Position numbers and translations under genes: made by a program. DNA of 9,369 nt from Cellvibrionales bacterium UBA1963 (GTDB lineage Bacteria; Pseudomonadota; Gammaproteobacteria; Pseudomonadales; UBA7434): contig DDED01000047.1 of assembly GCA_002336035.1 (NCBI GenBank), forward strand, positions 4,976 to 14,344, written 5' to 3'. Below the pieces are notes generated by a model. That model was not told where the DNA came from, made no database searches, and was given only the letters and a program-made list of their open reading frames with translations. Of this stretch, positions 1 to 5,963 are shown piece by piece. Numbering within the stretch: position 1 is the stretch's first letter; the number at the start of each line of letters is the position of its first letter.

Positions 1-125
1 TCAAAAAACAATTCATAAAAATCGCCCATACGATAAAACAGCAGCTCATTAGGATGCTGCGCCTTAATCTTAAGGAACTGGCGCATCATTGGCGTGTGGC
101 TGTCTTGGCTAATTGTGTCGCTCAT
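1..125 (-). CDS. mutS: DNA mismatch repair protein MutS, N-terminal fragment (runs off left edge)
   Basis: The first 41 codons of MutS, which recognises base mismatches and small loops and starts methyl-directed repair with MutL. The visible residues are the start of mismatch-binding domain I. They include TPMMRQFLKIKAQHP and then YRMGDFYELFF, which match the conserved start of MutS. The mismatch-contacting Phe-Tyr-Glu falls at residues 36-38, the same numbering as in E. coli MutS (Phe36 and Glu38), and this supports the ATG at 125-123. There is no good Shine-Dalgarno sequence before this ATG; the stretch just upstream is pyrimidine-rich. The rest of the gene lies beyond position 1. It is in the same direction as the operon upstream but 156 bases away, so it is probably transcribed separately. 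Identity is very likely despite the short length. Confidence 0.93.
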   Translation of the reverse strand, partial: MSDTISQDSHTPMMRQFLKIKAQHPNELLFYRMGDFYELFF

Positions 126-144
126 ACAGAGGAGGGGTGCTCAT

Positions 145-150
145 GATCAT
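145..150 (-). promoter_or_regulatory. Possible -10 element for mutS
   Basis: On the minus strand this reads TATGAT, one mismatch from the sigma-70 -10 consensus, about 20 bases before the mutS ATG. No convincing -35 box lies 16-18 bases further upstream. It is a weak candidate only. Confidence 0.2.
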
Positions 151-208
151 AAACGACCATTGTAATTTAAGCAGAGCGAGGAGGGAAGACATTGAGAAGC
201 TTTAAAGG

Positions 209-243
209 CCTCCAGTAGACGCTGTTGGAGCATTTACTGGAGG
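209..243 (-). terminator. Stem-loop downstream of the B12-uptake operon, possible terminator
   Basis: A perfect 9-bp inverted repeat (CCTCCAGTA at 209-217, TACTGGAGG at 235-243) with a 17-base loop lies 39 bases past the stop of the DUF4465 gene. On the minus strand the stem is followed by CCTTTAAAG, so there is only a short T run. It may act as a weak terminator or as an mRNA 3'-end stabiliser for the operon. The pairing is clear; the function is inferred. Confidence 0.4.
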
Positions 244-281
244 AAATAAGCACTATCGGTGACTCTTTGTAACTTCTGTAA

Positions 282-1049
282 CTATCGGACTTTGCGGCGA
301 ATAAGCCCAAAAACTGACAGTGCAGAAGTGAACAATAGGGCTGAGGCTGGCAGCGGTATGGCTTGAATATCGAGGGGATCCATCGCAAAATAAGCAGGGG
401 GATTCATGCCCCATTCGCCATTATCTGATGAAGTGAGGCCAAACGATAAGCCGTAAACGGTTCCCAGGCTGGATAAGTCGACTAACTCCCAACTGTTAAC
501 TACATCTGCACCGTCGGCTAAATTAAAATCGACGGTATTGAGTACGCTACCATTTTGCGCTAAGCCTTGTATCTGTAGGGTGAAAAAATCGCCAGCTGCA
601 AATGCACCTTTCACTCCCCCATAGCCATCATTACCATCTGCAACCGCAAGATAAGCATAGGTGGTATTGGTAAAGTAGGCCGAGTTGACTTGGGTGGCAC
701 TCGAAAATTGTACGTTAGCATCCGTTGAGCTGCTGTTATAAGCCACCGCATAGTTGCCGTTACCACTTTGGTCAGCACCGGTGATTGCACTAAATTGACT
801 GGTGTAACCCGGAGTAGTCGTATCGGTTTGATTGGAATAGGTGAAGTTGCTCCAGCAACAATCATATTCGGTATTCCAATTATTAGTGAAGGTTACTCCA
901 TTACTAATAAAGCTACCAGCACCCGAAATGGCGGGCGTGCTATTCGTCAAAAGCACATTGTCATCGAAATCAACCACGATAGCCTGAGATTGAGCGGTGA
1001 TAAAAAGGCTGGCAACGGTGAGTAAGGTTTTTGTTAAGTTAATATCCAT
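282..1049 (-). CDS. Secreted DUF4465 protein with VPLPA/PEP-CTERM sorting tail
   Basis: A 255-residue exported protein. Residues 1-23 form a signal peptide with likely cleavage after SQA. Residues about 26-228 match what I know of DUF4465: FTYSNQTDTTTPG at 69-81, YFTNTTYA at 125-132, a LADG motif at 177-180, VDLSSLG at 190-196 and GMNPPAYFAMD at 214-224. Residues 231-255 are a sorting signal: IPLPA, a hydrophobic helix, then RRKVR, of the kind processed by an exosortase. There is an unusual Cys-Cys pair at 64-65. The ATG is preceded by CTGGAG at good spacing, and the gene starts 2 bases after its upstream neighbour stops, so it is the last gene of the riboswitch operon. DUF4465 proteins recur beside BtuB-like receptors. 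I infer a surface protein that binds cobalamin or assists the receptor; this is not shown by the sequence. Family call is firm, function is not. Confidence 0.88.
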   Translation of the reverse strand: MDINLTKTLLTVASLFITAQSQAIVVDFDDNVLLTNSTPAISGAGSFISNGVTFTNNWNTEYDCCWSNFTYSNQTDTTTPGYTSQFSAITGADQSGNGNYAVAYNSSSTDANVQFSSATQVNSAYFTNTTYAYLAVADGNDGYGGVKGAFAAGDFFTLQIQGLAQNGSVLNTVDFNLADGADVVNSWELVDLSSLGTVYGLSFGLTSSDNGEWGMNPPAYFAMDPLDIQAIPLPASALLFTSALSVFGLIRRKVR

Positions 1050-1051
1050 AG

Positions 1052-1987
1052 TTAAAACTCCAGAGGTTTACGTTTTTTTGGTGATTGAAAAGATCTGCTC
1101 AATTGGTTTATGAGCAGTATTAATAAGCTCAGTAAGCTCAAAAATAGGGGGGGTATTGGAACATTTTCTTCATGTAGGGCTTCAGCGACATAAAAGGCCG
1201 CGACTGCATCGAGATCGAATCCGGCGGAACCCGAGGTAGGGTAGGGGTCATAAATAGGGTTAGGGCCATTGCCTGAGGTAATGCTGTCGTAATGAGAGCC
1301 GTCACCCACAATATCAATTATTTTGACATGACTGATGCGGTTTAGGTCGAGATTATTCAGATGGCTATGGGTGACCGTGAGCTGCTCCAAATCAAATGGC
1401 GTGCCGAAGCCGCGGCGGTATTTGCCTGCTAGACCTGTCACGTCAGTGGGGTCAATATTGCCGAAGCTGTTAACGGCGGAGTCGGTTAACGAAACACTGT
1501 GAAAACGAAAGAAATCCACGCCATTGGAGGATACCTCTACCCATGCTAATTCTAAAAAGCTATTTGAAAAGCTGTTTTCAAACACGGCGAAGTCATTGCC
1601 CTCACCGTTACGAATGGGTGGATCAAATAATAAGGTAATACTGCCGCCTCTGCCTAAAGAAACTATGTCAAAGGTATAGCCAATATTATTGCCGTCGCTA
1701 TTGCCAGCAACATTAAGCGCATTTTCGGCCGTTTGAAATTGCTCGCTGACATAATTGTCATTCGGTTGGCAGGGCGGATTGGTTTCAATGTCAGGCGATT
1801 TACAGGGAAAGTAATTTAGATAACCTTGCGCCCAAGCCATAATGTTTGGGCTGTCTGCAGCCACAGCTGTTGAACCGCTGCTGCCTGCTGCAGGGGCAAA
1901 GGGGCCAGCTAATAGTTGAAAGCTGAAAAAAAGACTCAAGGTGGCTAAACTGTGCCGGATGATTGTCGAGGTGTAATTAAAGTTCAA
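1052..1987 (-). CDS. Secreted surface protein with PEP-CTERM-like C-terminus, B12-operon associated
   Basis: A 311-residue exported protein of a family that I recognise as a companion of DUF4465 proteins and TonB receptors but that has no established function. Residues 1-28 are a signal peptide. The mature part has motifs typical of this family: LFDPPIRNGEGNDFAVFENSF split at 120-130 and 131-140, VEVSSNGVDFFRF at 150-162, VGDGSHYDSI at 227-236 and GFDLDAVAAF at 256-265. Two cysteines at 62 and 73 could form a disulfide. The end has VPIPP at 276-280, a hydrophobic helix at 281-294 and a basic tail, so it resembles an exosortase sorting signal but with an extra 14 residues after the first Arg. 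The start is TTG at 1987-1985 with GGGGGA eight bases upstream, and it overlaps the receptor stop by 11 bases, which implies translational coupling. I infer a surface-anchored corrinoid-uptake partner. Confidence 0.82.
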   Translation of the reverse strand: MNFNYTSTIIRHSLATLSLFFSFQLLAGPFAPAAGSSGSTAVAADSPNIMAWAQGYLNYFPCKSPDIETNPPCQPNDNYVSEQFQTAENALNVAGNSDGNNIGYTFDIVSLGRGGSITLLFDPPIRNGEGNDFAVFENSFSNSFLELAWVEVSSNGVDFFRFHSVSLTDSAVNSFGNIDPTDVTGLAGKYRRGFGTPFDLEQLTVTHSHLNNLDLNRISHVKIIDIVGDGSHYDSITSGNGPNPIYDPYPTSGSAGFDLDAVAAFYVAEALHEENVPIPPLFLSLLSLLILLINQLSRSFQSPKKRKPLEF

Positions 1988-4145
1988 TGGTCAATCCCCC
2001 CATGATGGTTCTCAATGGCGCGGGATAGACCGTATTGCTGTAGGCAATGTCATAATAGTCAGCATTAAACAGATTGTTGATGCTGATGTGCCAGTCAATT
2101 TTTTTTGTAGATGACCGTTTTTGTTGAATATGCAATGTTGTATTGAGGGTTGTGTGACTGCTAATGACAGGGAAGCGGTCGTTAGTAAAGTCATTGCCGT
2201 CAAAGCGTTGGCCGGTGTAGTTAGCATTAATCGTCAAGTGAGTGGAAGGTTTAATTTGCCAATTAGCTCCTATTGAGCCGGTCCAAAACGGCACTAAGGG
2301 CATTCGCTTGTCATCTTCGGTAACGACATCGGTGTAACCTAGGTCCACTGTAACATCGATATTGTTATCAATGAAGATTCGGCCCTGTAATTCAGCACCG
2401 GTTCTCTCGATAAGGCCCATGGCATTAAAGTTAACGCCATGCTCGACACCGCTGCGAAACAAAATCTCACGATGAGTTTTGAAGTCAAAATAGCCGATAT
2501 CGATATTCAGTCTTTCACCGTGAAACTTTACGCCAGTTTCATAGCGATCTGCCGTTTGCGGGGATAAATCCGGTGCTGATAAGACCAGTTCGTCAACATT
2601 GGGGTTGCGAAATGTTTTTGAAAAGCTGACGTAGGCGTTAAGTTGATGGTTAAGTGCAAATAAGCTGCGAAATTCTAAAGCCTCATTACGCCAGATATGC
2701 TTTGCGTTTGTTCTATCGCTTTTAATTAAAGGGCAGTTGATCTTGTCTGGATAGCTACCAATTGCCGACTCTATTAAGTAGGTATCACATTGATTTGATT
2801 GTTCATCAGCAATGAGTTGTTGGTGTTTAAATTGGTTTTCGCTTCGATCGTGGCGATAGCCAACATCGAACATTACCCTGTCATTGGGCTTCAGGCGAAA
2901 GCTGATAAATTCTGCCTTTGATGTTAAGTCGCCCACATAATGATTGCTATTTTCGATGTCATGACCGCCTTGGCTGCGGCTATAGTCATTTTTTTCATCA
3001 ATGATGCCACTAAATATAAAAATCTGCTCATTTTGGCTATGCCATTGCAATAATAATTCGGTAGCCAAGGTCCGTTGCTCGATCCGATCGCGATTAGCTT
3101 TTGGTGTCTGTTTGAATGTCTGACCAAAAAGATAGTGGTTTTCTCTTTCTCGAAAGTGTAACCGACCGCTTAGTAACAGTTGCGGATGGAAGTGTTTTTG
3201 ATAATTGAATAGCTGGGCGTCATCGCGTGTTTTACCCTCAGATCCTGCGACGATACTGCCTGCTTGCCTATCGATACTGCCGCTGTCTATTGCTGAGGGG
3301 CTTAATGCGCCAGGGTGCTCAAAGGTATCGCGGTGAAATCGGCTGTTGAAGTTGAATTGATCGTGAGTGTTGAATTGTGTTTGATAATTGAATAATAGAT
3401 CGTGTTGGTCAAGTTGGTTGTGATGACGGTAGCCTGCCGACTGGGCGATAGAAGCATTGACTGAAAAATGCTGTTTATAACCAGATTTGTGGATGCTCGT
3501 ATCTATTCGGTAATTGTCGTGTTGTCCTGCGCTTAATTGTATTGACCGAGCATTTTCAGCATCTTTGTTTCGGGTAATGATATTAATTATCCCATGCGAT
3601 GCACCGCTGCCATAGCGGACGCTATTACCGCCACGTATGACCTCAATGCGCTCAATGTGCTGTAAGTTAATCAGTGAGAAATCGACCCCAGAAAGGTCAC
3701 TGGCATTCATTCTGACGCCGTCAACCAAGACCAGCACATTGCTAACACTGGTGGCACCCGAACCACGAATATCAATACTGCTGGACTTAGCGTTGCCGGT
3801 ATAAGATTTAAGCGTGACATTAGCAAGTTGTGACAAGAGTTCAGGTAGGCTGTTCGCGCCAGCACGTGCGATGTCCTCGGCGGTGATCAAACTGGCACTA
3901 CTGGCCAAGCGATGCATCGGTTCGGGCAGTAAGCCGGTCACGATAATTTCTTCGATAGCGGTGCTGGCTTGTGCGGCAGCATTTCCGGCAGTAAAGCTGC
4001 TTATTGTTGTGAGAATACCAGTAAAAAACAGACAGGCTTTTATTGAATAATAAAAATTCCTACCAAGCTGACGGGCATAGAGATTCAGGAGACGAAAATG
4101 TCTCTGTTTCGACAGGCGTATTAACACGGTATCACAGTAACGCAA
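1977..4145 (-). CDS. TonB-dependent outer-membrane receptor, BtuB-like (cobalamin uptake)
   Basis: A 722-residue TonB-dependent channel, the usual outer-membrane importer for B12 and other corrinoids. A hydrophobic export signal spans about 35-60 and ends in AAAQA. A TonB box follows (EEIIVTG, 65-71). The plug domain covers about 78-192 with VLVLVDGVRMN at 137-147 and IERIEVIRGGNSVRYGSG at 164-181. The remainder is a 22-strand-type barrel ending in APLRTIMGGLTIEL. The last residue is Leu rather than the usual aromatic residue. A Cys pair inside DEQSNQCDTYLIE...INCPL probably stabilises an external loop. Substrate is inferred from the cobalamin riboswitch just upstream and the DUF4465 gene downstream. 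The start is uncertain: the frame opens with TTG at 4145 and has a GTG at 4127-4125, neither with a Shine-Dalgarno sequence, and no ATG precedes the export signal. A leader frame overlaps this start. First gene of a three-gene operon. Confidence 0.9.
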   Translation of the reverse strand: MRYCDTVLIRLSKQRHFRLLNLYARQLGRNFYYSIKACLFFTGILTTISSFTAGNAAAQASTAIEEIIVTGLLPEPMHRLASSASLITAEDIARAGANSLPELLSQLANVTLKSYTGNAKSSSIDIRGSGATSVSNVLVLVDGVRMNASDLSGVDFSLINLQHIERIEVIRGGNSVRYGSGASHGIINIITRNKDAENARSIQLSAGQHDNYRIDTSIHKSGYKQHFSVNASIAQSAGYRHHNQLDQHDLLFNYQTQFNTHDQFNFNSRFHRDTFEHPGALSPSAIDSGSIDRQAGSIVAGSEGKTRDDAQLFNYQKHFHPQLLLSGRLHFRERENHYLFGQTFKQTPKANRDRIEQRTLATELLLQWHSQNEQIFIFSGIIDEKNDYSRSQGGHDIENSNHYVGDLTSKAEFISFRLKPNDRVMFDVGYRHDRSENQFKHQQLIADEQSNQCDTYLIESAIGSYPDKINCPLIKSDRTNAKHIWRNEALEFRSLFALNHQLNAYVSFSKTFRNPNVDELVLSAPDLSPQTADRYETGVKFHGERLNIDIGYFDFKTHREILFRSGVEHGVNFNAMGLIERTGAELQGRIFIDNNIDVTVDLGYTDVVTEDDKRMPLVPFWTGSIGANWQIKPSTHLTINANYTGQRFDGNDFTNDRFPVISSHTTLNTTLHIQQKRSSTKKIDWHISINNLFNADYYDIAYSNTVYPAPLRTIMGGLTIEL

Positions 4146-4257
4146 CGGGGCGTTGTGATCGTATTATCGCTGTGTCGGGAAATGGATGATTGAGGTAAAT
4201 GAATACCGTGACAGGATCGAGGCACATAGTAAGCCTCAGATGACTGTGCAATTCCAT
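4132..4257 (-). CDS. Candidate 41-residue leader peptide between riboswitch and receptor
   Basis: A short frame starting with MELHSHLRLT and ending in RPVALL. GGAGG sits at 4263-4267 on the minus strand, five bases before the ATG (4257-4255), which is the best ribosome binding site in the region. The TGA (4134-4132) lies inside the first codons of the receptor frame, between its possible TTG (4145) and GTG (4127) starts, and in a different frame. I do not recognise the peptide. It has no signal peptide or obvious domain. Its likely role is regulatory: ribosomes started under riboswitch control would terminate on top of the receptor start and reinitiate there. A chance open frame of 41 codons is not rare, so the ribosome-binding site and overlap carry the case. 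Confidence 0.45.
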   Translation of the reverse strand: MELHSHLRLTMCLDPVTVFIYLNHPFPDTAIIRSQRPVALL

Positions 4258-4291
4258 ATCGCCCTCCGCGATGGTTGCTTATTGTCGGAGG
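4258..4291 (-). promoter_or_regulatory. Riboswitch expression platform: hairpins around the leader Shine-Dalgarno
   Basis: Two alternative pairings involve the same GGAGG (4263-4267). In one, ATCGC (4268-4272) pairs with GCGAT (4258-4262), so that GGAGG is exactly the 5-base loop and the ATG follows the stem directly. In the other, CCTCCG (4286-4291, just after the B12 box) pairs with CGGAGG (4263-4268) and masks the Shine-Dalgarno sequence. The small loop is in the position of the P13 hairpin that contacts the aptamer in class-I cobalamin riboswitches. This points to translational rather than terminator control. The pairings are seen in the sequence; which one forms with ligand is inferred. 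Confidence 0.5.
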
Positions 4292-4459
4292 CCGGTTCCG
4301 GGCTATAGCTGTCAGCGTTTGGCTGAAACTAATTACCGTTGCGGGGGCAGCGTCGGAATCGTTTATTGTAGTAAACTGACCGAACTTCCCGTTTAAGTCT
4401 AGCGGTGGTAACTCATGCAGGGAAAATCCCTACGACTCCACTAGGCACCTATCAACAAG
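4278..4459 (-). ncRNA. Cobalamin (adenosylcobalamin-type) riboswitch aptamer
   Basis: Read on the minus strand, all the conserved parts of the B12 element appear in order. They are AGGTGCC (4450-4444), GGGAA followed by CGGT and ATTCC (about 4392-4354), the invariant GCTGCCCCCGCAACG core with GGTAA after it (about 4350-4332), and the B12 box AGCCCGGAACCGGCC (about 4304-4290). P1 is formed by CTTGTTG (4459-4453) and CAATAAG (4284-4278), six Watson-Crick pairs and one G-U. P2 (AGG with CCT) continues it. The element lies in the leader of the receptor operon and should reduce its expression when B12 is plentiful. The P5 loop carries an extra small hairpin. Exact outer ends could differ by some bases. 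Confidence 0.95.
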
Positions 4460-4464
4460 GTTGT

Positions 4465-4672
4465 GTTCTGATTTTACTAGCTTAACACTTTGTACTAATA
4501 ATGTGCAACTGAGTTTGATGCAGGCAACGGCATGTTACCGATAAGCAAATTTTAAGGCTGTTGACCATTGACCAAGAGATTAAACATGCCTCCATGCTTG
4601 CGAATCTAAATAGGCACCGAACAGCGTGGCTAATGCATGGCAGTGACATTCATAACGGTTTTATTTTATGGG
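4465..4672. other. Unassigned stretch between tal terminator and B12 riboswitch
   Basis: About 200 bases without a gene I can support. It must hold the promoter of the receptor operon. Minus-strand GGTGCCTA at 4612-4619 repeats the conserved GGTGCCTA of the riboswitch (4442-4449), but the other riboswitch parts are not found after it. Short open frames exist on both strands (minus 4482-4649, plus 4561-4689) without a convincing ribosome binding site or recognisable product. Confidence 0.4.
4471..4476 (-). promoter_or_regulatory. Possible -10 element of the B12-uptake operon
   Basis: Minus-strand TAAAAT, one mismatch from the -10 consensus. Transcription from it would begin around 4464, a few bases before the riboswitch P1 stem at 4459, which is the expected arrangement. 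A matching -35 box is poor, so the call rests on position and the -10 sequence only. Confidence 0.28.
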
Positions 4673-4708
4673 AAAAAAAGGCCAGTTGACATTGTGTCAA
4701 CTGGCCTT
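4673..4708 (-). terminator. Rho-independent terminator of the transaldolase gene
   Basis: A perfect 14-bp stem (4678-4691 with 4695-4708; core GGCCAGTTGACA / TGTCAACTGGCC) closes a 3-base loop. It is followed on the minus strand by seven T (4673-4679 as A on the plus strand). It lies 33 bases after the tal stop and separates tal from the B12-uptake operon. The plus-strand side has no T run, so it works in one direction. Confidence 0.92.
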
Positions 4709-4740
4709 GCGGTCATCAGTTTACTCCTGCGACCAGTGGA

Positions 4741-5691
4741 TTATTTTTGTTTAACAATCTCCGTGACAAGCTGATCTAAAATGGCTTGGTCTTTGGCAAA
4801 ATTACGAATGCCTTCGGCGAGTTTCTCAACCGCCATCGCATCTTCATTATGATGCCAAGCAAAACTGGACTCGGTCAATGGGGTGATTTCATCACGATTT
4901 TTCTTGGCAATGCCTGCGGAAGACAATTTAGTGGGTAATGCACCCTCAGTGTCTTGCAGTTCATTTAACAGGGCAGGTGATATTGTCAGTAAATCACAGC
5001 CAGCCAGCTCAATGATTTCGCTGGTGTTTCTAAAGCTTGCCCCCATCACTACTGTCTTATAGCCGTACTGTTTGTAGTAATTATAAATACCCGTGACGGA
5101 TTTGACACCAGGATCATCGGCACCAAAAAAATCTTTGCCTTCACTTTTCTTAAACCAATCGAGAATGCGACCAACGAAAGGTGAAATTAACGTGACATTG
5201 GCTTCGGCACAAGCAATGGCTTGCGCTTTTGAAAACAGTAAGGTCAAGTTACAGGCAATCCCTTCTTTTTCAAGTTGCTCTGCGGCTTTAATTCCCTGCC
5301 AAGTGGAGGCCAGCTTTATGAGGACTCGTTGTTTATTAATGCCAGCCGCTTCATAAAGGCGAATCAGTTTGCGGCCTTTAGCCATGCTGGCTTCAGTGTC
5401 AAATGATAATCTGGCGTCGACTTCAGAGGATACGCGACCTGGCACGTGATGCAGTATTTCACAGCCAAAGTTAACAATCAGTTGGTCGCATATATCGTCA
5501 ATATCGCTACCCGCTTTATCAATCGCATCAGCGATTAAATGTTGATACTGAGGCAGTTTTGCGGCTTGCAGTATGAGCGAAGGGTTGGTCGTTGCATCGG
5601 TCGGATTTAATGCCTTAATAGAATCGACATCACCGCTATCGGCAACGACTACGGTTACTTGTTTCAATTGTTCTAATAAATTCATAGTCAT
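4741..5691 (-). CDS. tal: Transaldolase (TalA/TalB type)
   Basis: Cytosolic enzyme of the non-oxidative pentose phosphate pathway. It moves a dihydroxyacetone unit from sedoheptulose 7-phosphate to glyceraldehyde 3-phosphate, giving erythrose 4-phosphate and fructose 6-phosphate. With the ATG at 5691 it has 316 residues, against 317 for E. coli TalB, and aligns along its full length. Conserved stretches include VVADSGD, ATTNPSLIL, PGRVSSEVDARLSFDTEAS, VLIKLASTWQGI, NLTLLFS, SPFVGRILDW and VVMGASFRN. The Schiff-base lysine is Lys126 (Lys132 in E. coli TalB). The Asp of VVADSGD and the Glu of FDTEAS correspond to catalytic Asp17 and Glu96. The reading frame also has a TTG one codon earlier and an ATG at 5685; none has a strong Shine-Dalgarno sequence. 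It has its own promoter region and terminator and is a single-gene unit. Confidence 0.97.
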   Translation of the reverse strand: MTMNLLEQLKQVTVVVADSGDVDSIKALNPTDATTNPSLILQAAKLPQYQHLIADAIDKAGSDIDDICDQLIVNFGCEILHHVPGRVSSEVDARLSFDTEASMAKGRKLIRLYEAAGINKQRVLIKLASTWQGIKAAEQLEKEGIACNLTLLFSKAQAIACAEANVTLISPFVGRILDWFKKSEGKDFFGADDPGVKSVTGIYNYYKQYGYKTVVMGASFRNTSEIIELAGCDLLTISPALLNELQDTEGALPTKLSSAGIAKKNRDEITPLTESSFAWHHNEDAMAVEKLAEGIRNFAKDQAILDQLVTEIVKQK

Positions 5692-5779
5692 CAACTTAAG
5701 TCATTAACGGGGCTAAATTGGGGTGGTTAAATACCAGACAAATCCTCTCAGCCCTTAAATTTGGACGAGCGGGAGCCTA

Positions 5780-5785
5780 ATTATA
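5780..5785 (-). promoter_or_regulatory. -10 element of the tal promoter
   Basis: A perfect TATAAT on the minus strand, about 90 bases before the tal start. No good -35 box is seen at the usual distance. That space is taken up by alternating AAGTG/CACTT repeats, which may mean that an activator or repressor controls this promoter. Confidence 0.4.
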
Positions 5786-5807
5786 AAGTGTTTTCACTTC
5801 ATAAGTG
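5786..5807 (-). repeat. Alternating inverted AAGTG/CACTT repeats next to the tal -10 box
   Basis: The plus strand reads AAGTG, TTTT, CACTT, CAT, AAGTG: three copies of one 5-base motif in alternating orientation, giving two overlapping perfect inverted repeats. They directly abut the TATAAT, so a protein bound here would touch the promoter. Whether it is a real operator is not known. Confidence 0.35.
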
Positions 5808-5963
5808 TAGACTTTTGTAAGGATGCGCTTAGATATAGTGGTTCATCATGTTTTCTGGCAATCTTTCCGTTCAAAAAACGGCTTTGGGTTAACGCCATTT
5901 TTAATGCCCCCGTAATTCATTCAGCGAAGGCAGAAGCAATTATTAAGCGATAACAGTTAACGG

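Noticed and set aside
768..1025. Plus-strand open frame across the DUF4465 gene
   Set aside because: It lies opposite a well-supported exported protein and has no ribosome site or recognisable product; it is a shadow frame.
4132..4257. A frameshift that split one longer receptor gene into a leader frame and the main frame
   Set aside because: Joining the frames would place about 75 residues before the export signal, which would not make a working signal peptide. Two separate frames with coupled translation fit better.
4482..4649. Minus-strand cysteine-rich frame of 55 codons upstream of the riboswitch
   Set aside because: There is no Shine-Dalgarno sequence before the ATG, and the residue composition looks random. 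Kept only as part of the unassigned stretch.
4561..4689. Plus-strand frame of 42 codons (starting TTG) running into the terminator
   Set aside because: It has a TTG start, a weak ribosome site and no recognised similarity, and it overlaps the tal terminator stem.
5093..5356. Plus-strand open frame opposite tal
   Set aside because: It lies entirely antisense to conserved transaldolase codons and has no features of its own.
5741..5754. Minus-strand GGGCTGAGAGGATT resembling the CTGAGA motif of a TPP riboswitch, upstream of tal
   Set aside because: The second conserved part (ACCTGA-type) and the expected stems are missing, and transaldolase is not thiamin-biosynthetic. A 6-base match alone is likely by chance.
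5867..5881. Short palindrome CCGTT-CAAAA-AACGG between the HEAT sulfatase and tal
   Set aside because: The 5-bp stem has no T run after it on either strand, so it does not qualify as a terminator.
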